DNA from: Pelagicoccus sp.
Lineage (GTDB): Bacteria; Verrucomicrobiota; Verrucomicrobiia; Opitutales; Opitutaceae
Direction: 5' to 3'
Length of the DNA stretch: 64,000 nt
NCBI GenBank assembly: GCA_028284635.1
Contig: JANQRJ010000095.1
Coordinates: 1-64,000 of the forward strand
A program made the position numbers and the translations under genes. A model generated the notes under the pieces. That model saw nothing but the letters and a program-made list of their open reading frames with translations, ran no database searches and was not told where the DNA came from. How positions within the stretch are numbered: the first letter of the stretch is position 1; each line of letters starts with the position of its first letter. Below, piece by piece: positions 40,834 to 51,389 of the stretch.

Positions 40834-41841
40834 ATGAGCAATGGACCAAAACTCCCGCCGCGACGCGTCCTGATAACGGGCGTATCTGGTTTCGTAGGAC
40901 TGAAACTGGCCAAGCGCCTGCTGGAACAAGGCTGCGAGGTCCGAGGCCTTTGCCGCGGCGAAAGACCGGATATCGAGCAGCTGGGAGTCGAAATGGTCTA
41001 CGCGGATCTGGCCGACGCGGCGACGACGCGGGCCGCTTGCCAAGGTCGCGACACGGTTTTTCACGTTGCGGCGAAGGTAGGCATCTGGGGACGCCCTGCG
41101 GAGTTTCGCCAGGCAAACGTCGAGGGCACTCAAGCAGTCGTCAACGGCTGCCGCGACTTCGAGGTGAAGAAGCTGGTTTACACGAGCACTCCCAGCGTCG
41201 TTTTCAACGGTCGCAATCTCGCCGGAGCAGATGAATCCCTGCCCTACGGCGTGAATATCCCTTGTCCCTACCCGGCAACCAAAGCAATCGCGGAGAAGGC
41301 GGTGCTCGAAGCCCACGATCTGCCGCCGGGCCATCTCAAGACCGTTGCTTTGCGGCCCCATCTGATCTGGGGAGAGGGAGATCCGAATCTCGTGCCGCGT
41401 GTCTTGGAGAGAGCTCGGGCGGGTCGGCTACGCATCGTGGGCGACGGCAAGAACCGAGTTGACCTCACGCACGTGGAGAATGTGGTCGACGCCCACATCC
41501 TGGCCGAAGCAGCCTTGGACCGAAGCGAGAACAACCCCGGCGGCAAGGCGTATTTCATTTCCAACGACGAGCCCGTTCTGCTTTGGAGCTGGATCAATGA
41601 GCTGCTAGAAAGAAAAAGCGTATCCAAAATCCAACGCCATATCAGCCTAGACCGGGCTCGACGTATTGGAACGGTTCTCGAGTCCGTCTGGAGCCTGCTG
41701 CGACTGCGCGGCGAACCGCCTATGACTCGTTTCGTCGCCAGCGAACTTGCAAAGGACCATTGGTTCGACATCTCGGCAGCCAAGCGGGACCTCGGATATC
41801 GACCGCGCATCAGCATGGCGGAGGGTATGCTGAGCCTGTAG
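40834..41841 (+). CDS. oleD: OleD-like NAD(P)-dependent reductase (3beta-HSD/SDR family)
   Basis: A 335-residue extended SDR. The NAD(P) loop is GVSGFVGLKLAKRL, the active-site region YTSTPSVVFNG, and the catalytic pair YPATK. The long C-terminus (RHISLDRARRIGTVLESVW...RFVASELAKDHWFDISAAKRDLGYRPRISMAEGM) follows 3beta-HSD-type OleD, which reduces the beta-keto acid to the beta-hydroxy acid that OleC then cyclises. OleC lies 36 kb away; OleA and OleB are not in the window. ATG at 40834 is preferred; an upstream ATG at 40786 adds no conserved residues. Confidence 0.75.
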   Translation: MSNGPKLPPRRVLITGVSGFVGLKLAKRLLEQGCEVRGLCRGERPDIEQLGVEMVYADLADAATTRAACQGRDTVFHVAAKVGIWGRPAEFRQANVEGTQAVVNGCRDFEVKKLVYTSTPSVVFNGRNLAGADESLPYGVNIPCPYPATKAIAEKAVLEAHDLPPGHLKTVALRPHLIWGEGDPNLVPRVLERARAGRLRIVGDGKNRVDLTHVENVVDAHILAEAALDRSENNPGGKAYFISNDEPVLLWSWINELLERKSVSKIQRHISLDRARRIGTVLESVWSLLRLRGEPPMTRFVASELAKDHWFDISAAKRDLGYRPRISMAEGMLSL

Positions 41842-41918
41842 TCCTAGTCCTCCTCCCAATCCGGGGTTGAAATTGGGAGGAGGATTAAGATTAAGAGGAG
41901 GAGTAGGATTAAGCCACC

Positions 41919-42410
41919 ATGCAACGCTACCTCTATATCGCCCGTCACGCTCACGCGCTCGACGATGCAGCAAGCGATGCGGAACGAGCCCTCAGCCCCA
42001 AAGGCTACAAGCAGATGGCTCGTCTAGCCAAAGGTCTCGACGCCAAAGAGCTTTTCCATCCGGAAACCGTTTGGCACAGCGGCTTGCTCAGAGCTCGCCA
42101 GACGGCGGAAACTCTGCTGGAGGGATTGCAGATCCATATCCCTCTCGCGCAAAAGGATGGCCTAGCTCCCTACGACGAACCCGCCGACATCGCAGACGAG
42201 CTCAACGCTCTCGACAAGGACTGCCTAGTCGTCGGCCATCAGCCAAACCTTTCGCTTCTCGCTTCATTGCTCTTGCTAGGCGGAGGAGCATTCCAAGGTA
42301 TCGTCTTCGCCAAGGCGTCAGTCCTCTGCCTCAGCCGAATCAAGGTCGGCGCGCAGGCAACGCCCTGGCAGATAGAGTGGCACCTCAGCCACAAGTTCTT
42401 CAAACGGTGA
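41919..42410 (+). CDS. sixA: SixA-like histidine phosphatase
   Basis: A 163-residue phosphatase of the histidine-phosphatase superfamily. ARHAHALDDAASDAERALSPKGYKQMARLAKGL has the RHA active-site triad and SixA layout; WHSGLLRARQTAETLLEGL and LVVGHQPNLSLLASLL supply the other arginine and histidine. SixA removes phosphate from phosphohistidine, for example on PTS proteins. The stop overlaps the next gene's GTG by four bases (GTGA), so the two are translationally coupled. Confidence 0.87.
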   Translation: MQRYLYIARHAHALDDAASDAERALSPKGYKQMARLAKGLDAKELFHPETVWHSGLLRARQTAETLLEGLQIHIPLAQKDGLAPYDEPADIADELNALDKDCLVVGHQPNLSLLASLLLLGGGAFQGIVFAKASVLCLSRIKVGAQATPWQIEWHLSHKFFKR

Positions 42411-43324
42411 AAATCGTTCTGACAGGAGCCTCCGGTCTGTTGGGCAGCGCCTTTGCCCGTAGCGCTTCGCGACGCGGCCACCATGTAGTGGGAGTCGTAG
42501 GACAGTTCGCTCACGATATCGCCGGACTTGAGGAAACCGCTCGAATCGATCTAAGGGCTCTCGATGCGGTGGAGGCGTTTGTCCTAGAGAGCTTCCCGGA
42601 CGCGATCGTCAACTGCGCTGCGATCTCCGACCCAGGAGCTTGCCAGCAGGATCTCGCCACTTCCAGACGACTCAACGTCGAGTTGCCGGAAAAGCTCGCC
42701 CTGCTCTCGCGCCATCTGTTCGCCACCCTTGTCCACATATCCTCCGAGCAGGTGTTCGACGGGCACGTCGAGATCTACCTTCCCGATAGCCAGCCGTGTC
42801 CGCCGAACGAATACGCGAAGCAGAAGCTCGAATCCGAGAAACGAGTACACGATCTTGCGGCCGAGTTCGCCACCACGCTTCGCCTCCCCCTGCTCACCGG
42901 CAACAGTCCAAGCGGAGAACGTAGCTTCCACGAACGGCTTTTCCTAGCGTGGGAGCGAGGCGAGCCGACAAAGCTCTTTTCCGACGAAATCCGCCAGCCC
43001 TGCCTCTCCGACAACGCCGCCGACCTCATGGTCGAGCTTTGCGAGCGAAACGATCTCAAAGGCGTGCGCAACTGGGCAGGTGAGACCGCTCTCTCCCGCT
43101 ACGAAATGGGGCAGGCGCTGCTGCGGCACTTCGGCCTACCCGAAACGCTAGTCGAAATCGCCACCCGAGGCGACGACCCGAAGTTCGCCCACCGTCAGCC
43201 CCGCCTCGCCTTCGATCTCAGCTCGCTCAGCGGGAAAACCAAGACTCAACCTCAAACCTATTCCGAACAACTCGACAGCCTCGTCGTACCCGCGCCACGC
43301 CGCCAGTGGTACAACGCCCTGTAG
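42407..43324 (+). CDS. RmlD-like NAD(P)-dependent sugar reductase
   Basis: A 305-residue SDR of the dTDP-4-dehydrorhamnose reductase type. VLTGASGLLGSAFARSASRRG is the cofactor loop, VNCAAISDPGACQQ and HISSEQVFDG follow, and NEYAKQKLESE carries the YxxxK pair. The GTG start at 42407 overlaps the SixA stop. No rmlABC genes are near, so a role in another sugar or in S-adenosylmethionine-synthase-like regulation cannot be excluded. Confidence 0.8.
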   Translation: MKIVLTGASGLLGSAFARSASRRGHHVVGVVGQFAHDIAGLEETARIDLRALDAVEAFVLESFPDAIVNCAAISDPGACQQDLATSRRLNVELPEKLALLSRHLFATLVHISSEQVFDGHVEIYLPDSQPCPPNEYAKQKLESEKRVHDLAAEFATTLRLPLLTGNSPSGERSFHERLFLAWERGEPTKLFSDEIRQPCLSDNAADLMVELCERNDLKGVRNWAGETALSRYEMGQALLRHFGLPETLVEIATRGDDPKFAHRQPRLAFDLSSLSGKTKTQPQTYSEQLDSLVVPAPRRQWYNAL

Positions 43325-43327
43325 CAA

Positions 43328-43364
43328 GCGCGTTTACTTTGAAACGTTGGAGAATAAAACGCGC
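43328..43364. repeat. AACGTT-centred imperfect palindrome downstream of the RmlD-like gene
   Basis: GCGCGTTTAC...GAAAC pairs with GTTGGAGAATAAAACGCGC. A further GCGCGTTTTA at about 43391 repeats the end. It is the same half-site type as at 33774-33792. Confidence 0.65.
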
Positions 43365-43562
43365 AGGAGCTGGCAGACTCGTTTGAGACGGCGCGTTTTA
43401 GCTCTTAACTTTTTCGCAACAGGTCCCAAGTTCTGCCCTAGCCTGAATTATTCATGATCTTTCTGTTGCACGTCTGTGACTACCGGACCGGGCTCGCAGC
43501 CGCTCATCACGAAATTCACGAATAATCCAAGCTAGACGTTTTTACCTCTCCGCACACGAAGC

Positions 43563-44264
43563 ATGGATCACGCATTCCACGTCTTTCCCGACTCAGCCGC
43601 CACGGCCGCCGAGAATATGGCCATAGACTTCCTAATGCTGCAGCGGTACCAGCCCGCAGAGGCTATTCGCTTTCGCCACTACGATTGGAGTCGGCCCGCT
43701 TTCACTTTCGGACTTAGCCAACGCATGTCCTACGTAAAATCGGAAATCAGCGACCCTACTGCGGAACTCGTGCGGCGTCCAACTGGCGGCGGCGTGGTCG
43801 ATCACCAGGACGACTGGACCTACGCGCTCGTCATCCCAGCCAGCCACCCGCTTTCCCGAGGCCAGCCGATAGAGACCTACCGATCCGTGCATCAATGCAT
43901 GGTCGATGCCATGACGAGGCAAAACATCGAGGTGGAGCTGAACCTCAATGCTCCTGAAGACAACACGCCTAGCGTTTGCTTCAACAAGGCCGAGCTCTAC
44001 GACGTGGTGCTGCACAACATGCCATCGAAGATCGCCGGAGCCGCCCAAAAGCGCTCTAAAAGCGGTTTCCTGATGCAAGGGTCGATCTGGAAGCCTTTGG
44101 TTAGCCACCTGGAATGGAATCGGTTTTACAACGATTTCGTAATCGAATTGGCCACTCTTATGGAAGCTCAGGTCGAATACATCAGTTCCCCGAGCTGGAA
44201 GCCCGACGAGGAGACCGCTCTGACCGACCAATTCGACTCCGACGACTGGAATCAGCGCCGCTAA
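43563..44264 (+). CDS. Lipoate-protein ligase-like protein
   Basis: A 233-residue BPL/LplA/LipB-fold protein. ELVRRPTGGGVVDHQDDWTYALVIP matches the RRxTGGGxVxH motif that binds the lipoyl adenylate, and KIAGAAQKRSKSGFLMQGSI carries the conserved Lys. Such proteins attach lipoate or octanoate to 2-oxoacid dehydrogenase subunits or the glycine-cleavage H protein. The first ~25 residues (AATAAENMAIDFLML) fit the family N-terminus. It has its own spacer on both sides. Confidence 0.83.
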   Translation: MDHAFHVFPDSAATAAENMAIDFLMLQRYQPAEAIRFRHYDWSRPAFTFGLSQRMSYVKSEISDPTAELVRRPTGGGVVDHQDDWTYALVIPASHPLSRGQPIETYRSVHQCMVDAMTRQNIEVELNLNAPEDNTPSVCFNKAELYDVVLHNMPSKIAGAAQKRSKSGFLMQGSIWKPLVSHLEWNRFYNDFVIELATLMEAQVEYISSPSWKPDEETALTDQFDSDDWNQRR

Positions 44265-44270
44265 AGCGCC

Positions 44271-44371
44271 GCAGCGCGGAGCCCCAGGATCCGTAGCTGC
44301 GTTCGTGAGTACCGAGGCGGCAGCCGACAGCGGAGCTAAAAACACGCAGGAGAGGACAAGCTCCGCGCTAC
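44271..44371. repeat. REP-like element, rearranged copy
   Basis: GCGCGGAGCC at the left and AGCTCCGCGCTAC at the right; the interior carries GATCCGTAGCTGCGTTCGTGAG, a mix of the arms of the 3612 and 7532 elements. Confidence 0.6.
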
Positions 44372-44534
44372 GATCAGCGACAACCCATGTGTGACAGAAC
44401 CCTAGAGGCTATCACCCGCTTGCTGTAGAATTCCTCAGCAAACCTGGCTGTCCATTAGGTTCGTCCGGCTAAACCCGCAGGCCTGAGGGTCGATTATTCC
44501 CAGCAGAGAACCCTTGTAGAAAAAGGGCCCTTTC

Positions 44535-45697
<1,163 letters not shown>

Positions 45698-45698
<1 letters not shown>

Positions 45699-46102
45699 TG
45701 GAATACCACCAGATCACAGCTCTCGTAGCAGACGACGAATCCCACCTCAGGATGTTCGTGAGGCTGCTGCTGAACAAGATAGGCATCACCGACATCCACG
45801 AGGCCCGCAGCGGACTGGAAGCAATCGAAGGTTTCGCCAAGCACCAGCCCGACCTCATCGTGATGGACATCAACATGCCCAGCATGACCGGCCTCGAAGC
45901 GCTCGCCGAAATCCAGAGTCTCGGAGGCGATCCCGTCACCATCATGATGACCGCCGTCTCCACCCGCGACGCGGTCGAGGAAAGCAAGCACAAGGGAGCC
46001 TCCTACTACATTCTCAAAACGCAAACCCCGGATGCCATCGAAGCCGCCATCCGCAAGGTCATCGACGCCAAGATAGTCCCCCAATCCCAGCCGCAGCCAT
46101 GA
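45698..46102 (+). CDS. Single-domain response regulator (CheY-like)
   Basis: A 134-residue receiver-only protein. ALVADDESHLRMFVRLLLNKIG has the acidic pair, VMDINMPSMTGLEAL the phospho-Asp, MTAVSTRDAVEE the Thr/Ser, and YILKTQTPDAIEAAI the Lys. Its start shares one base with the kinase stop (TAATG). It is the likely partner of the upstream kinase. Confidence 0.87.
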
Positions 46103-46302
46103 CTCCAAACGAAGACACTCCGACCCCAAAGCCGAAAACCATACGCAGCCTCGAAGACCGAGTCGTGCGCTACGACTTCACCGAGATGCAGGAGCAGCTC
46201 CAGTTCGAGTTCAACATCACCAACAAAAGCAGCGCCCTGGTCAGCCAGGAAAGCATAGGCGACTTCTTCGATCTGGAGGACAACGACAATGGTAGAAACT
46301 AA
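46099..46302 (+). CDS. Small acidic protein between receiver and PilB-like ATPase
   Basis: A 67-residue protein. It overlaps the receiver gene by four bases (ATGA) and the ATPase gene by 14. The sequence IRSLEDRVVRYDFTEMQEQLQFEFNITNKSSALVSQESIGDFFDLEDNDNG is amphipathic with a long central helix; no domain was recognised. The tight coupling makes it likely to be real and to act on the kinase/receiver output or the ATPase. Confidence 0.65.
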   Translation: MTPNEDTPTPKPKTIRSLEDRVVRYDFTEMQEQLQFEFNITNKSSALVSQESIGDFFDLEDNDNGRN

Positions 46303-48004
46303 GTCCGACAAATTCATAGAGCTGCTCACCGAGTCCGGCGAGGTCGAGGCCACCCTGCTCGGCTCCCTGGTGAGTCGCAACAAGGACAACCACGGAGCCA
46401 TCCTCACTGAGCTCATCGACAAGGGCATCATGAAGCGCGACGCCGCGGGCGAGCTCTGGGCCACCGCCATCGGCTACACCTACGTCAACCCGCTCAACAT
46501 CGCCATCCCGCCCGGAGCCGACTTCGAAATTCCCCAGGAGATGGCCAAGCGCATCAACGCCATCGCCCTGTACGAATTCGACGGCCACATCACCATGGCG
46601 ATGGAGGACCCCACCAACCAGCCTCTCATCGACTCTCTCGAGAAGTACCTGCTCAAGAAGGTCAGCCCCGCCTTCGCCATCCCCGAGGACATAACCCAGG
46701 CCATCGAGCTGCACTACAAGTCCGACACCTCCTTCGACGCCGCCCTGCGCGAGCTCGAAGCCTTCACCCTGGGCGAGGCGAACGTCGCAGGCGAAAAAGA
46801 CGCCCTCCTGAGGCTCGTCGAGTCCAACGCTCTGGTCGAGATGACCAACCAGATCTTCGTCGCAGCCTTCCGACAGAAGGCCAGCGACATCCACATCGAG
46901 GCCCACAAAGGCTACGGCACGGTGCGCCTGCGCGTCGACGGCCACCTGCGCGACCTCGTCTCTCTGCCCGAACAACTCCACAGGGCCCTCATCGTACGCA
47001 TCAAGTTCATCTCCGAACTCGACATCGCCGACACCCGCCTCCCCCAGGACGGACGCTTCAACCTCGAGATCGGCACCTATAGCCAAGACTTCCGCCTATC
47101 CACCCTGCCCGGACTGCACGGCGAAAAGGCCGTAATCCGCCTCCTCGGCCAGGCAGGATCCAAAGGCCTGCCCAACTTCGACGAGCTCATGTTCGCCCGC
47201 AGCAACCTGCTGCGCTTCCGCCACGCTGTGGCGAAGCCAAACGGCGTATTCATCGTCACCGGCCCTACCGGTTCCGGCAAGACTACTACGCTGTATTCGG
47301 CGCTCGACTACCTCAACGACCGCGACCGCAACATCATGACCATCGAGGACCCCGTCGAATACCAGTTGCCCGGCGTCAACCACTTCGAGGTCAAGCACAA
47401 GATCGAGCTCGACTTCAACCGCGTATTGAGAGCTGCACTACGTCAGGATCCGGACGTGATTCTGGTGGGCGAGGTTCGCGACGCCGAAACCGCCAAAATA
47501 GCAGTCGAGGCCGCCCTCACCGGCCACATGGTGCTCACCACTCTGCACACCAACAACGCCATCCAGGCCATCACCCGACTCATCGAAATGGGCGTCGATC
47601 CCTACATGCTCGCCCCCGCTCTCAACGGCGTCATGTCCCAGCGACTCGTCGGAAAGATCTGCGAAAGCTGCAAGGAATCGTATCAGCCCAAGGAAGACAT
47701 CCTGCTCAAGTACTTCGAGAAGGACAGCATCCCCGGCATGCCCACCTTCTACCGGGGCAAAGGCTGCCCCCACTGCCACAAGACCGGCTTCGCTGGCCGA
47801 CTCGGCGTGCACGAGATCGTCGAAGTCTCCGAGGAGCTGCGCGACCTGATAGGCAAGCGCGCCCCGCTCAACGACATGCAGCGCACCGCCAACGAGCTCG
47901 GCTTCGTCTCCCTGCGCGCCGACGCCCTGAAGAAAGCCATGCTCGGCCTCACCACGCTAGAGGAAGTCGAACGCATCACCGTCCCCGAGTACAAGACGGA
48001 CTAG
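46289..48004 (+). CDS. pilB: GspE/PilB-family secretion or pilus ATPase
   Basis: A 571-residue ATPase. MshEN-like N-terminus (about 50-140: ALYEFDGHITMAMEDPTNQPLIDSLE). Walker A GPTGSGKTTTLYSALDYL, Asp box MTIEDPVEYQLPGVNHFEV, Walker B LVGEVRDAETAKIA, His box TTLHTNNA. A zinc cluster is formed by CESC and CPHC. It powers type IV pilus assembly or type II secretion; no pilus membrane or pilin genes are near. It closes the kinase-receiver operon. Confidence 0.9.
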   Translation: MVETKSDKFIELLTESGEVEATLLGSLVSRNKDNHGAILTELIDKGIMKRDAAGELWATAIGYTYVNPLNIAIPPGADFEIPQEMAKRINAIALYEFDGHITMAMEDPTNQPLIDSLEKYLLKKVSPAFAIPEDITQAIELHYKSDTSFDAALRELEAFTLGEANVAGEKDALLRLVESNALVEMTNQIFVAAFRQKASDIHIEAHKGYGTVRLRVDGHLRDLVSLPEQLHRALIVRIKFISELDIADTRLPQDGRFNLEIGTYSQDFRLSTLPGLHGEKAVIRLLGQAGSKGLPNFDELMFARSNLLRFRHAVAKPNGVFIVTGPTGSGKTTTLYSALDYLNDRDRNIMTIEDPVEYQLPGVNHFEVKHKIELDFNRVLRAALRQDPDVILVGEVRDAETAKIAVEAALTGHMVLTTLHTNNAIQAITRLIEMGVDPYMLAPALNGVMSQRLVGKICESCKESYQPKEDILLKYFEKDSIPGMPTFYRGKGCPHCHKTGFAGRLGVHEIVEVSEELRDLIGKRAPLNDMQRTANELGFVSLRADALKKAMLGLTTLEEVERITVPEYKTD

Positions 48005-48062
48005 GGAAGGCGTTTAGGCTGTAGCTGTTTAGACTGTAGGGCGAAGCCAGCTGGAGACATCC

Positions 48063-48086
48063 GTAGCCGCGTTCGTGAGAACGCGG
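48063..48086. repeat. GTAGCCGCG...CGCGG repeat arm
   Basis: A 24-base copy of the perfect arm at 7532-7555, here without its inverted partner nearby. Confidence 0.65.
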
Positions 48087-48110
48087 GAAACCACACGGAC
48101 GCCGCGCCGC

Positions 48111-49337
48111 CTAGTGGCTCGTCTCGAGCTTCTTGCCTTTGGGCTGCCCGATCTCCACTAGCAGTTGCTCAAACCAATCCTGTTCGGTATCAAAGGGCTT
48201 GCCGCCAGCGATGCGATCGAACTCGCAGGCCCGCAGAATATCGCGGTTGTTCTCGTCGTGGCCGATCACGCCGCTCTCGCCGGCAAAAGCTGCTTCGACT
48301 GCCTTGTCCGTGCAGCTTTTGATCAAATTGAGATCCTTCGCGTTGGCCGCAGCAGCGCGCGAGTAGTATCCACTTTTCTGAACAAGCACCTTCTCCGCTC
48401 CGATCTTTTCCTTGAACTGCTTGGCGAAATAGGCCCCGGGGTTGATGAAATCCAACTGCACGTGGCCGAACGCGTCGCGGACGATCTCCTCGCCCGCCGC
48501 CTCCTTCTGGGCCACGATCGCATCCACGCCCGCGCCCTCGGAGAGGAAGATGTTGACCGCATCGTGTTCGTCCAGCTGCTTGCGCAGGCGAACCGCCTCC
48601 GACTCCAGATCGATATCCAGCTCCGGCACGTACACCGCATGCACGTCGTGCCGCTCACGGGAGAGTCCTATTTCCGGCACCCAATACCGACACTTCTGGC
48701 GACGGTGGTATTCAAAAGCCGTATACGCGGCCAGCCAGCCGCAATGGCGGCCCATCACCTCATGCACGATTAGCATGCGCGGGCTGGAGTTGTGCTCCGC
48801 CACCACGTTCTCGAAGTAGTTGGCCCCGTGTTCCGCTGCAGTGTAGGCACCGAGGGATTGGCGGATTGGATACACGTCGTTGTCGATCGTCTTCGGCAAA
48901 CCGATCACGCGCAACGCGTAATCGTTTTTCGCCAAGTAGGCCGCCAGGTCAGCCGCCGCAGTATTCGTATCGTCGCCGCCGATGGTGTGCAGCACGTCCA
49001 CGCCGTCCTTGACCAGTTGGTCAGCCGCGACCTTCTGCGGGTCCTCGCCCTCCTTCACCAGTCCACGCTTCACGCAGTCGGCCACATTGGTCAGCTTGAC
49101 ACGGCTGTTGCCGATCGGGCTGCCGCCGAAGAGGTGAAGATTGCCCGCCTGCCTGCGCACCTCCGGAGTCACTTCATAATGCAGGCCCTTGAGCAAACCG
49201 TAGTAGCCGTTCTTGTAGCAGATGATCTCCACGTCCGGATCGATCTCCGAATAACGCTGGATCAGACCACCAATTGCCGAGGACAGACAAGGCGCCAAAC
49301 CGCCCGCTGTGAGAATGCCAACTTTCTTTACCTTCAT
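48111..49337 (-). CDS. pfp: PPi-dependent 6-phosphofructokinase
   Basis: A 408-residue enzyme. The loop GGDDTNTAAADLA has Asp in place of the second Gly, and PKTIDND carries the Lys; both mark the pyrophosphate-dependent form. VMGRHCGWLAAY and GVDAIVAQKEAAGEE are further PFK motifs. It interconverts fructose 6-phosphate and fructose 1,6-bisphosphate using PPi, giving reversible glycolysis/gluconeogenesis. It is monocistronic. Confidence 0.9.
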   Translation of the reverse strand: MKVKKVGILTAGGLAPCLSSAIGGLIQRYSEIDPDVEIICYKNGYYGLLKGLHYEVTPEVRRQAGNLHLFGGSPIGNSRVKLTNVADCVKRGLVKEGEDPQKVAADQLVKDGVDVLHTIGGDDTNTAAADLAAYLAKNDYALRVIGLPKTIDNDVYPIRQSLGAYTAAEHGANYFENVVAEHNSSPRMLIVHEVMGRHCGWLAAYTAFEYHRRQKCRYWVPEIGLSRERHDVHAVYVPELDIDLESEAVRLRKQLDEHDAVNIFLSEGAGVDAIVAQKEAAGEEIVRDAFGHVQLDFINPGAYFAKQFKEKIGAEKVLVQKSGYYSRAAAANAKDLNLIKSCTDKAVEAAFAGESGVIGHDENNRDILRACEFDRIAGGKPFDTEQDWFEQLLVEIGQPKGKKLETSH

Positions 49338-49652
49338 AGCTAAATTCTAGGAGAGCCGCATCGCTAGAGGACTTTTTCATCGATGACAAGAAATCGAGAA
49401 CGACATCGCCACTCACGCATATCTGGCCGGAGCTTTTCTACCTCTCAGCCTGACAAGGCATCGCCAAGTCTCTGTGAAAAGCGCCTCACATCGTTCGGAT
49501 GCTCGAAAGAGCTCCCTCGCACGTCTGGGACATAGCCAGCGCAACCTTGCGTATCTCCATGTTCGCGGACCACTTGCCAGCCATCGGCGAAGCATACGGA
49601 AAAGGCTTCACCGTACCGCCCCGGAGTTCTGCAGACGCGAAAACAAACTACT
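49338..49652. other. Spacer, no gene seen
   Basis: Between the PPi-PFK gene and a small ORF. Promoter of the PFK gene should be here. No repeat family was noted. Confidence 0.5.
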
Positions 49653-49868
49653 CTACTGGGCGATGGACGCGTGCTCGAAAATGTAGCGCTTCAGCTCAGC
49701 CTCTTGCCTCGGAGAGCGGCGAACCTTCTTGAAGTCAGCTTCGGAGGGGGAGTTTTCGATCACAGGGACCTCACAGAGATCGAAGGCACGAGAATCCGCA
49801 TTCTCGTTCATGCTGTTATAGATCTTCGAAATCTCGACTAGCTGTTCTTCACTCATGCGGCCGGCCAT
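49653..49868 (-). CDS. Hypothetical small protein
   Basis: A 71-residue acidic, helical protein: MSEEQLVEISKIYNSMNENADSRAF, EVPVIENSPSEADFKKVRRSPRQEAELKRYIFEH. No domain recognised. It lies between the PFK and GAF-like genes on the same strand. Start could be 49868 or 49856. Composition looks coding, but support is modest. Confidence 0.45.
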   Translation of the reverse strand: MAGRMSEEQLVEISKIYNSMNENADSRAFDLCEVPVIENSPSEADFKKVRRSPRQEAELKRYIFEHASIAQ

Positions 49869-49916
49869 GCTTGGAGTATCGACTGAAAAGCTGCGACCCT
49901 AAACGGAGAGAGCGGT

Positions 49917-51131
49917 TCAGGCGGACCCTTCGACAAGCTGCAAAAAATGTTCGTAGCTTTGCTCCAATTGCAAGCGGAAATCGACCTGCTCCCTTAGAAA
50001 CGCGAGCAACGCGATAAAATCGACTTTAACCTGATCCGCGTCTTCGGCATCTCCGAGAAGCCCTGCTCTGTTGGAGTCTATCGAAAGAACCCCAATCGAG
50101 TTGCCAGTTTGAGAATCGCTCAGAAGCGGGCACTGGGCAATGAACTGAATTCTCTCTTTCTGGCACTCGGTGTAGTGGACGCAATCCTTCTTGCCGAGGC
50201 AATTGTCGATGATGATCGGCTTGGGAGAATGGGAATTGAACGCCTTCACCACTACCGTGCGTTTGTTGGGATCGCTCTGGTTGATCCTAAAGTAGTCCCT
50301 GTATTCGGAGAGATTCGGGTTTTCGATCCTGCCAAGATCCTGGTCGGAAGGCCCAACACACGAGCCGGTAACCTCCAGGTGCTCACCATCGTCGTCAGGC
50401 ACGAAAATCGCCACTCTGAGACTGTAGGCGCCTTCGAGTCCTCGCGATTCGAGAAACGTTTTGATCGAGTCGTAGACCATTCGCGCCAGAGGATGAAGTT
50501 GAGCTCTCGGATCCAGGAACTCGCGACAAAAAGCGAGCTTCTCGTCTGGTCCTGAAAACGCGGGTCTGTCTTCCAGCAGCTTCGTAAGCCGACAAAGCTT
50601 CGTCTTGATCGCCTGCTCCACTTTGGCAACCCCCATGCAAACCATTTTCAGTCGATCCGACTTCGCCTTTAGGCTCGCCAAACAGCCATTCAGCTTCTGG
50701 GCGACGCTTCGCTGGCTCTTGATATCGCAAATCGAAAGCGACACGCACAATCCAAGCAAAACGCCAGAAACCACCATGTAAGGCCTCGCATCCGAAGAAT
50801 CGGGAGATTCGAACAAGTCGCCGATCCTGCTCTTGAGGCTCTCAGCCAAGTCATCGTCAGCGACCAAGTAGATGACCGAAACGTCATTCAGCAGCGTCTC
50901 GACCTGCTGATGCTTGCGATCCTGATCGCCAAATAGGATCTCACTGAAATCGATCTCATCGATCAGATAGGCCACCAAGCCTCCCGAAATCCAAAGGAAA
51001 ATAAAGATGACGAGACTTGCTCTTTCGCTCGACTCCTTGAAATCGGCGAGCCAACGAGATGCTCTCGGCCAAAAGATGGCAATCAGGACTAAAACCAGAA
51101 TCGGGCCGAGAAAGAACAAGAGATCGTACAT
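49917..51131 (-). CDS. Membrane protein with GAF-like sensor domain
   Basis: A 404-residue protein. TM helices lie at about 3-20, 43-60 and 116-135; a helical linker (KLNGCLASLKAKSDRLKMVCMGVAKVEQAIKTKLCRL) leads to a C-terminal domain of about 200 residues. That domain has GAF-like strands (LRVAIFVPDDDGEHLEVTGSCV, ERIQFIAQCPLLSDSQTGNSIGVLSIDSN). A Cys cluster (NCLGKKDCVHYTEC) lies within it and could bind metal. Function unknown; no output domain follows, so it may signal by protein contact. Confidence 0.55.
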   Translation of the reverse strand: MYDLLFFLGPILVLVLIAIFWPRASRWLADFKESSERASLVIFIFLWISGGLVAYLIDEIDFSEILFGDQDRKHQQVETLLNDVSVIYLVADDDLAESLKSRIGDLFESPDSSDARPYMVVSGVLLGLCVSLSICDIKSQRSVAQKLNGCLASLKAKSDRLKMVCMGVAKVEQAIKTKLCRLTKLLEDRPAFSGPDEKLAFCREFLDPRAQLHPLARMVYDSIKTFLESRGLEGAYSLRVAIFVPDDDGEHLEVTGSCVGPSDQDLGRIENPNLSEYRDYFRINQSDPNKRTVVVKAFNSHSPKPIIIDNCLGKKDCVHYTECQKERIQFIAQCPLLSDSQTGNSIGVLSIDSNRAGLLGDAEDADQVKVDFIALLAFLREQVDFRLQLEQSYEHFLQLVEGSA

Positions 51132-51389
51132 CTGTCAAAGGAGCGAAATGGGAGGAAAAGGAACGACAACCTACTGACGCTACTTAGCCAGGAATAGCAA
51201 GCAATTACACTTATACGTACAAGACGTGCCCAGACCCTTTCTAGAACGCCCACGAAAACAGGGAACACGGACTCAACGTCTACGTCTCGCTCGCAAGCTT
51301 CGCCTCGCTCAAGCCAGGGTTCGCCAGACGAGCAGGCAAACAAAAAGCCTCAGTCGAATCGCAGGGATGCCGCTCCCGGTCCTAAGACG

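Noticed and set aside
44400..44534. Possible riboswitch-like leader of the kinase operon
   Set aside because: A CCCTT/AAGGG hairpin precedes the start, but the conserved core of no riboswitch class I know is present.
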